A stretch of DNA of 64,000 bases from DASXZH01 sp036502005 (GTDB taxonomy: Bacteria > Armatimonadota > Fimbriimonadia > Fimbriimonadales > Fimbriimonadaceae): positions 1 to 64,000 of the forward strand of contig DASXZH010000020.1 of the NCBI GenBank assembly GCA_036502005.1. The letters run 5' to 3'. Numbering within the stretch: position 1 is the stretch's first letter; each line of letters starts with the position of its first letter. Positions 14,904 through 23,633 of the stretch are shown piece after piece. The notes under the pieces were generated by a model, which had not been told where the DNA came from, did not search any database, and saw only the letters and a program-made list of their open reading frames with translations. The translations under genes and the position numbers were made by a program.

Positions 14904-16274
14904 TTAGGCTGCTTTCGCAAGCCGGGAGTAGTTGTCCTTGTCGACCGCGCGCATGAGGCATTCCTCGTAAGCGACGTAGCCGTTCTTGAACAGATCAGAG
15001 AGGTTGCGGTCCATAGTCTGCATTCCAACGTTGCTGGAAGTTTCTATGACGCTGTACATCTGGTGCGTCTTCCCTTCTCTAATCAGGTTTTTAATAGCCG
15101 GCGTTCCTAGCATCACCTCAAGAGCAGCACGGCGGCCACCGCCAAGGCGGGGCAGAAGCTGCTGCGAGATAACGCCTTCCAACGTATTGCCAAGCAATAC
15201 GCGGATCTGCGCCTGCTGATCGGGCGGGAACACGTCCACAATTCGGTCGATTGTAGCGGGCGCGTTGCGGGTGTGCAGTGTGCCAAAGACAAGGTGGCCG
15301 GTTTCGGCCAAGGTCAAAGCCGCTTCAATCGTTTCTAGGTCTCGCAACTCACCGACGAGGATAATGTCGGGATCTTCGCGCAAGACGGCTCTAAGCGCCG
15401 CATGGAAACTGAACGTATCCGCATGCATCTCGCGCTGGTTAACCATCGACTTCTTGTGCGTGTGAAGATACTCGATAGGATCTTCGATGGTCATGATATG
15501 AGTCGTGTTGTTGGTGTTGATGTCGTCGATCATCGAAGCGATGGTCGTCGATTTACCCGAGCCAGTCGGCCCTGTGACCAAAATCAATCCGGATGACCTC
15601 TTTGAAACATCTCGCACGATTGGCGGAAGAGAAAGCTCGTCGTAAGATGGGATCTTCGTAGGAATCGACCGCAATGCACCGGCATAACTGCCGCGCTGCA
15701 TGTAAACATTGAATCGGAATCGGCCTACGTCCTTTACTCCATAGCCAAAGTCCAACTCGTGGGTCTTTTCAAGCTTATGAACGTTCTCATCTGTCAGCGT
15801 TTCAAAAATGAGCCTGCGCGTATCCTGGGGCACAAGCGGCTGGAAGGAAAGAGGCATAAGTTCGCCATCAAGCCGGACCATGGGAGGGAGTCCAACCGTG
15901 AGGTGGATGTCGCTCGCCTTTCGCTCGAAGGCCATGCGGAGTATCTCATCCAGGTGGAAGTTCTCCACCATGGGGTTGCCATCAACTCCGGCATGCAGAA
16001 TCGGGATGCTCTCTAATCCCGCACCATACTTTTTCGGCCCGACCTTGATGTCGTGAACGTTGGTCGGGAGGCCCTCCGGCCGATAGGTCATATCGCGACC
16101 CTCTTCAGCCTGGGCTTGTTCTGCTCCGGGCGCCGTCGAGGTGGAATCTTCCACTACGAGAACAGGAACATCCTGGGGGGCTTGATCAAGAACCGGTGGC
16201 GGCGTTGGCTGTGCAGCATCCGCTTCCGTTTCCTTATCAGTTATTACTTTTTTCCAATTGAATGATTCAGACAT
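14904..16274 (-). CDS. pilT: Type IV pilus retraction ATPase PilT
   Basis: PilT is the hexameric ATPase that disassembles type IV pili for twitching and DNA uptake. The core has Walker A VTGPTGSGKSTT, the Asp box, Walker B VGELRDLETIEA and the C-terminal LPRLGGGR region. At 456 residues it is about 100 longer than usual. The extra N-terminus (residues about 1-105) is acidic and Pro/Ala-rich with no recognised domain. AGGA lies upstream of the ATG. It is last in a same-strand cluster after pilB and an HDOD gene. Confidence 0.95.
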   Translation of the reverse strand: MSESFNWKKVITDKETEADAAQPTPPPVLDQAPQDVPVLVVEDSTSTAPGAEQAQAEEGRDMTYRPEGLPTNVHDIKVGPKKYGAGLESIPILHAGVDGNPMVENFHLDEILRMAFERKASDIHLTVGLPPMVRLDGELMPLSFQPLVPQDTRRLIFETLTDENVHKLEKTHELDFGYGVKDVGRFRFNVYMQRGSYAGALRSIPTKIPSYDELSLPPIVRDVSKRSSGLILVTGPTGSGKSTTIASMIDDINTNNTTHIMTIEDPIEYLHTHKKSMVNQREMHADTFSFHAALRAVLREDPDIILVGELRDLETIEAALTLAETGHLVFGTLHTRNAPATIDRIVDVFPPDQQAQIRVLLGNTLEGVISQQLLPRLGGGRRAALEVMLGTPAIKNLIREGKTHQMYSVIETSSNVGMQTMDRNLSDLFKNGYVAYEECLMRAVDKDNYSRLAKAA

Positions 16275-16306
16275 AGGACTTCCTATTGATTGTCGGCATT
16301 ACTGCA

Positions 16307-17197
16307 TTAGAATTGCATGCCGTTAGAGGCAGCGATCTTTTCGAGAGCTTCGTTACAGAGCCCTTCTTTCCTTTCGAGAGCTATTCCGAGGTGTTCCATG
16401 GCCCACTCCGGAAGTTCTTCCACATTAACCCGGCCATTTACCGCCATTTTTGCGATCTTGTTTGAAATAGCAACGCAAGCGCGATAGGCGTCATACGTGT
16501 CCACGATTTCAGGCTGCTCTAGGTAAGATGCGGATGACACGACGGTGGCAGGGAAACCCCACTTCTTGCCAGCTACTATCGCAAGATCGGTATGGTCGCA
16601 TCCATAGACATTTCTTTCTGCTGTGCCCTCAGGGATTCCGGCGGCGAGCTGTCGTTCGACTAATCCATAATCGGCTTCGCTATAGCGATCAAGAATGCTC
16701 TTGCCAATGTAATGAAGAAGTCCACAGGTATAGGCTTCTGCGCCAATAAGCGAAGCAGTTCCGCCCGCTATGAATCTGCAGGCAATCGCCGCATCGACGG
16801 ATGTTTTCCACCAGTCACGCCGACGCAGAGACTCTTTGTCGTTCTTGCCAACGAACATGTCGAACACGCCCGTCGTAAGCGCCATCTCCCGAATGTTTTT
16901 GAATCCTAAATAAACGACGGCATCTCTGACAGAGGTGACCTTTCGTGCCAATCCATAGTAGGAAGAGTTTGCGAGCCCGAGTATGCGAGCACTAAACCCC
17001 GGATCGACAGCGACGACCTTCTCGATTTCGATGGCTGCGTTTTCGGTAGAAGCCGAAAGCTCCAAAAGCTTGAAAACAACATGGGGAAGAGCGGCGAGGT
17101 CGCCGCTCCGCTCCAAAATTCTCTCCGCGGCAGACATGCCATTTCCAACCTGCAGATTCTTACGATCTGCAAGAAAACGTTCGGTGTTTAAACTCAT
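16307..17197 (-). CDS. HDOD-domain signalling protein
   Basis: A 296-residue single-domain HDOD protein. The segment from about residue 25 (ILERSGDLAALPHVVFKLLEL) and FSARILGLANSSYYG is the typical N-terminal part. HDOD is a non-catalytic relative of HD hydrolases and serves as an output or scaffold in regulation. It lies between pilB and pilT, nine bases after the pilB stop and 32 bases before the pilT start, so it is likely cotranscribed and involved in pilus control. No GGDEF or EAL domain is fused. The mechanism is not known from sequence. Confidence 0.88.
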   Translation of the reverse strand: MSLNTERFLADRKNLQVGNGMSAAERILERSGDLAALPHVVFKLLELSASTENAAIEIEKVVAVDPGFSARILGLANSSYYGLARKVTSVRDAVVYLGFKNIREMALTTGVFDMFVGKNDKESLRRRDWWKTSVDAAIACRFIAGGTASLIGAEAYTCGLLHYIGKSILDRYSEADYGLVERQLAAGIPEGTAERNVYGCDHTDLAIVAGKKWGFPATVVSSASYLEQPEIVDTYDAYRACVAISNKIAKMAVNGRVNVEELPEWAMEHLGIALERKEGLCNEALEKIAASNGMQF

Positions 17198-17206
17198 ATT
17201 TTCAAC

Positions 17207-18925
17207 TTAGGAATAGATCACGCGCAGAACCTCGTCCACTGAGGTCACGCCCATTAAGATTTTTTGTACGGCATCCATTTGGAGCGATTTCATGCCATTT
17301 CCCATAGCAAGCGCTCGTAAGGCATGGGCCGGTGAATGTTCCAGAACTGCATCCTTCACATCATCGGAGAAAACCATGAGCTCGTGAATACCAGTTCTTC
17401 CTTTGTGGCCTGTATTGTTGCAGGCATCGCAGCCTCGGCCCCTGAACAAAGTCAATTCTCCCTGAGTGTCGGCACCCAACTCTTCTGGAATCGGAAAGCC
17501 ATAACGAAGCAAACTTTCGCGAGTGGCAGGGTATGCCTCTTTGCACTTCGGGCAGATCTGCCTCACAAGTCGCTGGGCAAGAATACAGACAATCGAGGAA
17601 GCGATAAGGAAGGGCTCGACGCCCATATCGATAAGTCTGGTTGGTGTCGAAGGAGCATCGTTGGTGTGCAGCGTTGAAAGAACCAAGTGGCCCGTAAGAG
17701 CGGCTTCCATGGCGATCGTCGCGGTTTCCGTGTCGCGCATTTCTCCGACCATGATAATGTCCGGGTCTTGTCGAAGCATGGCTCTCAGGCCCGCCGCGAA
17801 CGTCATGCCCGCTCGCACATTTACGCCGCACTGGTTGACGCCTTGAAGTTCGTATTCGACTGGATCCTCGATCGTGATGATGTTTCGATCGCCCGTCATG
17901 ATCTTATTGAGAATCGAGTAAAGCGTGGTGGATTTTCCTGAACCGGTAGGCCCAGTTACAAGGATGATTCCGTAGCTTTTGGAGCACATGTCCTCAATGA
18001 TTCGAAGGTTCTGCGGCAGGAATCCGAGCTTGGAAAGACCAACCTTAATCCCGCCCTTATCGAGAACACGCATAACGATTTTCTCTCCATAAATGAGAGG
18101 CAGCGTCGATACGCGGAAGTCAAACTCGCGGCCGTTTATGGTCGCACTAATTCGGTTATCTTGGGGAACCCGCTTTTCAGCGATGTCCATATCGGACATG
18201 ATTTTTATTCTTGAGGAAAGCGGTGCCGTTACCTTTCTTGGCAACTTCATTACGTCCATAAGAACGCCGTCTACACGGTAGCGAACGCGAACGCCATCCT
18301 TTTGCGGCTCGATGTGAATATCACTTGCCTTATCCTGGATCGCTTGGTTGATGATAAGGCTTGCAAGTCGGATGATGGGCGCATCATCGCCCATCTCTCG
18401 AAGCTCTGCTTCTGTGAGATCATCTTCATCGAGTTGGGTGATATCGATCTGTCCATCGAAATCCTTCATCACGCCCGCTAGGGCATCATTGACGTTGATA
18501 TCGATCTTGTATAAGTTGGAAAGCGCGAGGATGAGGTCCTCTTCCACCGCGATCATCGGTTCGATTTCTAGTCCGGTAGCCAGCCTGAGTTCGTCGATCA
18601 CGAAGATGTCGAGAGGGTTCGCCATCGCCACCATGAGCTTGGCTCCCTTGATTTCTAGCGGAATAGCTTTAAATCTTTTGGCGATTTGGGGTGTTACGAG
18701 GGCAAGCACATCTGCCGGTGGATGCTTTTCAGCAACGTCGCAGTAGGGAACGGACCAGACCTTACCCAGGCACCGAACGCGGTCCCTCTCTTCGATAAAG
18801 CCTAGACTGACAAGAACCCGCGCAATGGATTCTTTTCCGCCCAGCTCTTTTAGCTTGTCATTCGCTAAACGAAGTTGCTCATCATTGATGAGACCCTCTT
18901 GAATAAAAACGTCGCCTGTAAGCAT
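17207..18925 (-). CDS. pilB: Type IV pilus assembly ATPase PilB
   Basis: PilB powers pilus extension. The N-terminal ~150 residues are an MshEN-like module (FIQEGLINDEQL, then VLVSLGFIEERD), a fold that binds c-di-GMP in some relatives. The ATPase has Walker A VTGPTGSGKSTT, Walker B IIMVGEMRDTET and His box LSTLHTNDAPS. A four-cysteine zinc site follows (CPKCKEA, later CDAC). The start is set at ATG 18925, giving 572 residues; an upstream TTG at 18952 adds nine residues. pilC and the pilin genes are not in the window. Confidence 0.94.
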   Translation of the reverse strand: MLTGDVFIQEGLINDEQLRLANDKLKELGGKESIARVLVSLGFIEERDRVRCLGKVWSVPYCDVAEKHPPADVLALVTPQIAKRFKAIPLEIKGAKLMVAMANPLDIFVIDELRLATGLEIEPMIAVEEDLILALSNLYKIDINVNDALAGVMKDFDGQIDITQLDEDDLTEAELREMGDDAPIIRLASLIINQAIQDKASDIHIEPQKDGVRVRYRVDGVLMDVMKLPRKVTAPLSSRIKIMSDMDIAEKRVPQDNRISATINGREFDFRVSTLPLIYGEKIVMRVLDKGGIKVGLSKLGFLPQNLRIIEDMCSKSYGIILVTGPTGSGKSTTLYSILNKIMTGDRNIITIEDPVEYELQGVNQCGVNVRAGMTFAAGLRAMLRQDPDIIMVGEMRDTETATIAMEAALTGHLVLSTLHTNDAPSTPTRLIDMGVEPFLIASSIVCILAQRLVRQICPKCKEAYPATRESLLRYGFPIPEELGADTQGELTLFRGRGCDACNNTGHKGRTGIHELMVFSDDVKDAVLEHSPAHALRALAMGNGMKSLQMDAVQKILMGVTSVDEVLRVIYS

Positions 18926-19016
18926 GTGTGCCGCCCAACCCGTGGGCGCCAACCCACTATTTAAATGTTTGCCATTTATAAGCGAATTGAACAGCCAGCA
19001 TTTTTAGCAGGTATTG

Positions 19017-19493
19017 CTATTGCTTAATGAGATCGTCTAAATCAAGGGCGTTTGTGACCATGGCGATGTCCCCCTTGTCATCGCGCGGCCATTGCTCTTT
19101 GGGACGGTCCCAGTAGAGCTCCACTCCGTTTTGATCCGGGTCTCTTAAGTAGAGCGCTTCGCTTACGCCGTGGTCTGCCGCCCCATCCAGTTTGATGCCC
19201 GCCTTTATGAGCCTTCTTAAGGCGTCGGCAAGAGCTGCTCTGGTTGGATACCGAATGGCCGTGTGGAAAAGACCGGTTGTTCCTGGTGCGGGCGGTTGGC
19301 CACCCTTGCTCTCCCATGTGTTGAGGCCGATATGATGGTGGTAGCCACCGGCGGAAAGGAAGGCCGCTTGCGAGCCGTAGCGTTGGGTGAGTTCGAAGCC
19401 CAGGATGTCGTGGTAGAAGTGGATCGCTCGGTCGAGGTCAGCGACTTTTAGATGAACGTGGCCGATGTCGACGCTGGGGTGAATGGGCTCCAT
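19017..19493 (-). CDS. VOC-family (glyoxalase/dioxygenase-like) protein
   Basis: A 158-residue vicinal-oxygen-chelate protein made of two beta-alpha-beta-beta-beta units. HVHLKVADLDRAIHFYHD carries the first metal-ligand His, GGYHHHIGLNTW the second, and a Glu in DPDQNGVELYWDRP the third, as in CatE-type extradiol dioxygenases and related lyases. Metal-dependent chemistry is therefore likely; the substrate is unknown. It begins six bases after the stop of the membrane metallopeptidase gene and is probably cotranscribed with it. Confidence 0.88.
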   Translation of the reverse strand: MEPIHPSVDIGHVHLKVADLDRAIHFYHDILGFELTQRYGSQAAFLSAGGYHHHIGLNTWESKGGQPPAPGTTGLFHTAIRYPTRAALADALRRLIKAGIKLDGAADHGVSEALYLRDPDQNGVELYWDRPKEQWPRDDKGDIAMVTNALDLDDLIKQ

Positions 19494-19499
19494 TATTCT

Positions 19500-20687
19500 T
19501 CAGTTTGTGTTGGGGGCGAGTTCTAATGCCCACTGCAACCAATCTGCCTCTGCTTGCCAGTTTGGTTTGCTTAGGTCTCCTTCATCTTGCAGTTGCCGCA
19601 TGGTTTCCTCGGCCAGCTTTTGTGCTTCCTCAAGGTTGCCTTCGGCAGCCAAGATGGCGGTAAGCGCCCTTTTTCGTTGGCAAGACTTCTTAACGCCAAG
19701 CATGTCACTTTCGGCTAGCGTCATCTTCGCTTCGGCAATTCGGCCTCGCATGGCGAAAATATATGCTATCTCGTAGAGGTAGATCGAAGTCAAATAATCC
19801 GATCTTGAGGGTGCCTTTTGATAATAAGTTCTCGCTGCCTCCATCAATATCTCTGCGCTCTCCAATTCCCCTCGATCCAAAAAGTAATAGTAGAGGATAA
19901 GATCGGGTCGTCCGTTAATGTTCTTTGAGTGTGCCTGTCTAATGATTTCGATGTCTTCTCTGTCCCAGTCACGAGCCCTTATACCTTGCTTTAAGTCAGC
20001 GCCAACACGGAGTTGCGCCGCCAAAACCAGAGTTTTCGCAGGGTTGAAAACGGTCTCGAGCAGGCGTGCACCGTCGCTCATTTGGTCATTCTTTTTAACC
20101 GGAATCAGCGAAAACACCAAACACCAGAAGCTCAGAATTGTAAATATCTCGAGAACAAAGATCGGCGGGTTTACTTGCTCGAAATGCGCATAGTCAGAAA
20201 ATGAAACTCCGAATCTTAGATTCACAATGACAAGAGCTGCAAGAAGCAAAAAACTGGCTGCAATACCACCCAAGGTGTAGATTCGCATCCTTCCGATCAA
20301 TCGATTTGGACCGCCAGGGAGCATGGCGGTAACTCCCCCAATCAGGAGTGCTGAGCGTACGATGGACAATTTCCACCTTCGACCCGATTTGTCCAACTGA
20401 ACACACCCAACTCGCATCGACGCGAACGAAAAGCCAACGAGGTGGCCCGCAATGAAATGTCCCATCTCATGAATAAAAATGGGCAGATAGAGCGCCAGAA
20501 AAACCGCCGCGAAAAAAACAGATACGGCCGGAACTATCAGTGCTACAATAGCCCCACACGCAAGCGAAGTAGCGTCGTTGCACCCGGCAAAATGGCAGAC
20601 CAGACCTGAGATAATGCCAGCAGCCAATAGCACGCTGGCATAGACTGGCAAACTTACAAATTTTGACTTCGCAACTTTTTCAGCCAT
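19500..20687 (-). CDS. Membrane metallopeptidase-like protein with TPR-like tail
   Basis: A 395-residue protein with about five to six membrane helices in the first ~200 residues. FIHEMGHFIAGHLVG holds an HExxH zinc motif inside a helix, as in M50-type intramembrane proteases. A clear LDG motif for the third ligand is not obvious. The C-terminal ~180 residues are soluble helical repeats of TPR type (AEILMEAARTYYQKA, AEGNLEEAQKLAEET). A protease with a protein-binding tail is the best reading; a non-catalytic relative cannot be excluded. Confidence 0.75.
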   Translation of the reverse strand: MAEKVAKSKFVSLPVYASVLLAAGIISGLVCHFAGCNDATSLACGAIVALIVPAVSVFFAAVFLALYLPIFIHEMGHFIAGHLVGFSFASMRVGCVQLDKSGRRWKLSIVRSALLIGGVTAMLPGGPNRLIGRMRIYTLGGIAASFLLLAALVIVNLRFGVSFSDYAHFEQVNPPIFVLEIFTILSFWCLVFSLIPVKKNDQMSDGARLLETVFNPAKTLVLAAQLRVGADLKQGIRARDWDREDIEIIRQAHSKNINGRPDLILYYYFLDRGELESAEILMEAARTYYQKAPSRSDYLTSIYLYEIAYIFAMRGRIAEAKMTLAESDMLGVKKSCQRKRALTAILAAEGNLEEAQKLAEETMRQLQDEGDLSKPNWQAEADWLQWALELAPNTN

Positions 20688-20722
20688 AACTACCAGAGCT
20701 CAAGACTCAGCACTGAGGACTG

Positions 20723-21472
20723 TTAATCATTTATTCCCTTCGACCTCAAGAACTCGACGCTTTTCCTAACCGCGTCCAACGGATCACCGGGGCTGGAATC
20801 CAATTCGATCGAAGCGAACTCAACTCCCGAATCGTTGCAGGCAGCCATGATCCCATCCCAATCCAAATCACCTTGCCCGACAGGCAGATAATGCGGCTTC
20901 CCTTCCCCAAGCTTGCCATCTTTATAATGCACTTGCGGGATTCGGCCCTTTAGCTTTTTGATATATTCCGCCGGGTCTTTGCCGCCATAGGCAACCCAGT
21001 ACACATCAAGTTGGGAGGAAACCAGGCTCGGATCGGCGTTCTCAAACAAGATATCCAAGCCCGGTTTGCCATTCTGGAGCTGAAACTCAAAGTCGTGGTT
21101 GTGATAGCCAAAGACCAGGCCGGCGGCCTTTATGTCGCGTCCGATGGTCTCTAGTCTCGCCGCAAACTTGTCCCAACCGGGTTCGTAAATTTCCTTACCC
21201 ACCCAGGCGAGCGCTGAAAAGTTGCTGCCAAGCGTATTGTTCAGTTCAATAACAGCCTCTACATCGCCCTCATATTGGTCCAAACCCGAGTGCGTTCCGC
21301 TGCATTTGAGGCCCAAATCATCAAGGGCCTTTCTTATTTCTTCAGCCGAAAGGCCATAGGTTCCGCTGCACTCAACATAGTTGAGACCCATTTCGCGGAG
21401 GGCTTTTAAGGTGCCGTAAGGATCTTGATCCATTTGGTCGCGGACGGTGTAACACTGGACGGAAAGTTTCAT
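20723..21472 (-). CDS. Sugar phosphate isomerase/epimerase (AP endonuclease 2 family)
   Basis: A 249-residue TIM-barrel protein of the IolE/xylose-isomerase-like superfamily. Metal-site segments are FGYHNHDFEF, SQLDVYWVAYGG, QVHYKDGKLG and FASIELDSSPG. The start is ATG 21472 (MKLSVQCYTVRDQ), typical for the family and with TAAACT seven bases upstream. A longer frame to 21589 has a Cys/Arg-rich N-terminus overlapping the divergent gene. The substrate is not assignable; inositol or C5/C6 sugar catabolism is common for relatives. Confidence 0.9.
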   Translation of the reverse strand: MKLSVQCYTVRDQMDQDPYGTLKALREMGLNYVECSGTYGLSAEEIRKALDDLGLKCSGTHSGLDQYEGDVEAVIELNNTLGSNFSALAWVGKEIYEPGWDKFAARLETIGRDIKAAGLVFGYHNHDFEFQLQNGKPGLDILFENADPSLVSSQLDVYWVAYGGKDPAEYIKKLKGRIPQVHYKDGKLGEGKPHYLPVGQGDLDWDGIMAACNDSGVEFASIELDSSPGDPLDAVRKSVEFLRSKGIND

Positions 21473-21485
21473 TGACCCAAGTTTA
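21473..21485 (-). promoter_or_regulatory. Isomerase leaderless promoter (-10)
   Basis: On the minus strand TAAACT (21485-21480) is followed by seven bases and then ATG at 21472. It is back to back with the promoter of the lipoprotein gene in a 53-base divergent gap. Confidence 0.5.
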
Positions 21486-21513
21486 CAACCCAATGCTATA
21501 AAGTTTCCGCAGG

Positions 21514-21525
21514 TACAGTCTTGAG
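21514..21525 (+). promoter_or_regulatory. Lipoprotein-gene promoter (-10)
   Basis: TACAGT at 21514-21519 lies six bases before ATG 21526. An alternative -10, TATAAA at 21497-21502, would give a leader of about 15-20 bases. The choice between them is open. Confidence 0.4.
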
Positions 21526-22464
21526 ATGAAAAGCTTCTTGCGTCTCGCGGTCTTGGCAACTTGCATCGCGCTATTGGCGGGTTGCGCACGCGTTTCGGTA
21601 ACGACTAATCTGGCCGCTGACGGCTCCTTTCATCGTTCTGCTAAGTACTCCGCGAGCCAACCCATGGGCGGCGACCAATCTAGCCCTCCTTCGACTCCCC
21701 AAACTGTGTTTAACATTCCAACGCAGGGGGGCGGAGTCAGCGTCACTTCTGGCACGGATGACGACGCCAAAGTGGTCACCGTTGTTAGAGATGTTTCTGC
21801 GGGGACAGGTCCGCTAACGGACATTGCCGTACGAGATAAAGCTAGTTCCACACCGGCTATTACAAGCACGGTGTCGGTTAAAAAGCTGCCAAACGGCAAC
21901 GTTGAGTATGTTGAAACAGTTCACGCCAATAAGCATTTCGGTGCCGACATTGCCAAGTCTGCTGCAGATTTGAGAGCCACTATTAAGGCCGCTTTACCGA
22001 GCCGATATCAAACCACAGCAACGATCGATAAGCTCACAAACGTTATTGCGGGCTCCATGATTCACGTCTTGTTCGGCCCGCCCGAACCTTTGGTCGCCGA
22101 TGCCCTGATTGATCCTGATCTGATGGCTCATAAGGTGATATCTCGCGCGAAGAAGAGCTTAACTACCGCAATCCAAGCTGAACTTCCGGATATAACGCCT
22201 GAAGAGTTGAAGGCCATTCAAGGGAAAGTGATAAACGACTCTAACTTTAGCAAAAGCATGACGAGTCCAAATTCAGCGCAATCAAACTCGGACCCCAACG
22301 ACCTAATGCCGCTTACATTTACAACCAGTTTCAACGGAAAGATCGTTGAAACAAATGGGCTTAGTGACGAGGATTCGGGCGAGGTCTACTGGTCCTTGCT
22401 CGCGCCAACACTGGAGTTTGGGGATGTAAAGCTAATGCTTGTGGTCGATCCAAGCGGGAAATGA
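21526..22464 (+). CDS. Lipoprotein of unknown function
   Basis: A 312-residue protein with a type II signal peptide: MKSFLRLAVLATCIALLAGC, lipobox LLAGC with Cys20. The mature part starts with VSVTTNLAADGSFHRSAKY, which resembles the beta-strand repeat seen in small bacterial lipoproteins of the LppM type. A Ser/Pro-rich low-complexity stretch follows. A second region with ADLRATIKAAL and VAGSMIHVLFG-like segments is mixed alpha/beta. No catalytic motif is seen and I cannot name the family. Confidence 0.78.
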   Translation: MKSFLRLAVLATCIALLAGCARVSVTTNLAADGSFHRSAKYSASQPMGGDQSSPPSTPQTVFNIPTQGGGVSVTSGTDDDAKVVTVVRDVSAGTGPLTDIAVRDKASSTPAITSTVSVKKLPNGNVEYVETVHANKHFGADIAKSAADLRATIKAALPSRYQTTATIDKLTNVIAGSMIHVLFGPPEPLVADALIDPDLMAHKVISRAKKSLTTAIQAELPDITPEELKAIQGKVINDSNFSKSMTSPNSAQSNSDPNDLMPLTFTTSFNGKIVETNGLSDEDSGEVYWSLLAPTLEFGDVKLMLVVDPSGK

Positions 22465-22630
22465 GTTTTGACTAATGCGTGAGTGCGTTGAATCCACAAT
22501 CCGGTGGAATACCAGGTAGGTTCCAGCGTCGCTCCAGCGCGACTCGTCGCGCTAGAGCTCCTCGCAATGACGAGTACACGTTGCACTGAACACCTACTCC
22601 AACGCCCCAGTAAGTTCGATCTGTGACCCG

Positions 22631-22693
22631 CTTATCCCTATTGCCTATTGCCTATTGCCTATTGCCTATTGCCTATTGCTTTTCACCGATCAC
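22631..22693. repeat. Heptanucleotide array, consensus CTATTGC
   Basis: Nine units of seven bases: CTTATCC, six exact CTATTGC (22638-22679), TTTTCAC and CGATCAC. The last two units match the end of the array at 8345-8407 apart from one base. The array ends 14 bases before the tRNA -10 hexamer. Confidence 0.92.
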
Positions 22694-22707
22694 GTGCGGA
22701 GATACGC

Positions 22708-22713
22708 TATAAT
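22708..22713 (+). promoter_or_regulatory. tRNA-Leu promoter (-10)
   Basis: A perfect TATAAT ends 11 bases before the first base of the mature tRNA. This spacing fits a normal short 5' leader removed by RNase P. The -35 region falls in the heptamer array and has no good match to TTGACA. Confidence 0.65.
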
Positions 22714-22724
22714 TCCTGAGCCGT

Positions 22725-22811
22725 GCCGTCGTGGTGAAATTGGTATACACGCTAGTTTCAGGTACTAGTGGGCGCAAGCTCGTGAAGGTTCGAGTCCTTT
22801 CGACGGCACCA
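22725..22811 (+). tRNA. tRNA-Leu (CAG)
   Basis: The acceptor stem pairs GCCGTCG (22725-22731) with CGACGGC (22801-22807), followed by the discriminator A and an encoded CCA (22809-22811). The anticodon stem is CTAGT/ACTAG with loop TTCAGGT, anticodon CAG at 22759-22761, reading CUG codons. The long variable arm (GGGCGCAAGCTCG region) is the class II form expected for leucine. The T-loop GGTTCGAGTCC is present. Confidence 0.95.
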
Positions 22812-22833
22812 TTCTAAGTCTGCAGGCGGCCAC

Positions 22834-23138
22834 ATGTCCGAAGCTACCCCCCCTTCTGTTGGGGACTTCATTAAGCTCCTTCAAACGAACCCACGCGTGG
22901 AGGAAATCATCCTGTTCGGCTCGCGAGCGGTGGGCGATCACAAATAGCGATCCGACGTTGATCTCGCAATCCTTGGGGCCACCCTATTAACTGAAGATTG
23001 GACTACTTTCAGAGCTCAAACGGAAGAGCTAAAACCCTTTACTGGATATCGATTATCGATTTCGACAGGACGACGGCAGAAATCCAATCACGCATCCGGA
23101 GCCAAGGAAAGACTATCTATGGATCGAAAGCTAGCTGA
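22834..23138 (+). pseudogene. Broken minimal nucleotidyltransferase (MNT) gene
   Basis: Translation from ATG 22834 gives an N-terminal helix and then ILFGSRAVGDHK, an in-frame TAG at 22945-22947, and RSDVDLAILG. This is the GS-x10-DxD nucleotidyltransferase signature of MNT proteins, interrupted between its two halves. A further frameshift near 23041-23060 leads to a plausible C-terminus (IDFDRTTAEIQSR, ending at TGA 23136-23138). MNT proteins usually pair with HEPN toxins in type VII toxin-antitoxin systems; no HEPN gene is visible beside it. The lesions indicate a dead gene. Confidence 0.75.
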
Positions 23139-23183
23139 CAGTCTCACAAAAACACCGAAGCGCCCGGCCAGCAAGTTTTCCCA

Positions 23184-23537
23184 CTAATCCCGGTTGATAA
23201 ACTCGATGTAAGGAGCTAGGAAGTCGAGCAACTCGCTAGACACATCGCTTTCATTTATAATGCCCTGTGTCATAAACCCAGCGACCATGATCTCATTCAT
23301 TCCGCGCGTGGTAAATGTGTTAAACAGCTTCCGGGCTGGGCCCTGGTGGAAATTATGAATAAGATCGGTCAGCTCAAACGCGTTGATCTGGCCGGCTTTC
23401 CAGGAGGTGAAATGCGTGTCCAGGTTGTGCAGTTCCTTATCGAGAGAACGTTCGTAAGCTGTCTCCATTAGAACCCGAAGTTCTCGTTTCAGTGCTTTGC
23501 TCGGTTCGGCTCTACCCGTCAAAACCGAGTCTCCCAA
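23184..23537 (-). CDS. Uncharacterised helical protein
   Basis: A 117-residue, mostly helical cytoplasmic protein. The central part reads ELHNLDTHFTSWKAGQINAF followed by ELTDLIHNFHQGPARKLF. I recall similar ELSDxIHxFHDGPAREL sequences in short uncharacterised bacterial proteins, so it seems to belong to a real family without assigned function. It is on the opposite strand to the broken MNT gene and ends 45 bases after it. Toxin-antitoxin association is possible from the neighbourhood only. Confidence 0.6.
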   Translation of the reverse strand: MGDSVLTGRAEPSKALKRELRVLMETAYERSLDKELHNLDTHFTSWKAGQINAFELTDLIHNFHQGPARKLFNTFTTRGMNEIMVAGFMTQGIINESDVSSELLDFLAPYIEFINRD

Positions 23538-23620
23538 ATCTGAATGCGTTTAAACACAGTTGTATTATGCCTCTGGCGCAGTATCTAACCGATCTTTCAA
23601 CACGGTTAAAGCAAATGGTT

Positions 23621-23633
23621 TAAAATCTATCTT
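23621..23633 (+). promoter_or_regulatory. Leaderless promoter of the 23634 gene (-10)
   Basis: TAAAAT at 23621-23626 is followed by seven bases and ATG at 23634. No Shine-Dalgarno sequence is present. Confidence 0.55.

Larger units (their letters stand above)
22465..22724. other. Intergenic region with hairpin and heptamers before tRNA-Leu
   Basis: No gene is supported. AGCGCGAC (22536-22543) and GTCGCGCT (22546-22553) form a perfect eight-base palindrome with a two-base loop. A heptamer array follows at 22631-22693, then the tRNA promoter. The combination of hairpin plus heptamers is similar to that at 8.1-8.4 kb. Confidence 0.55.
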
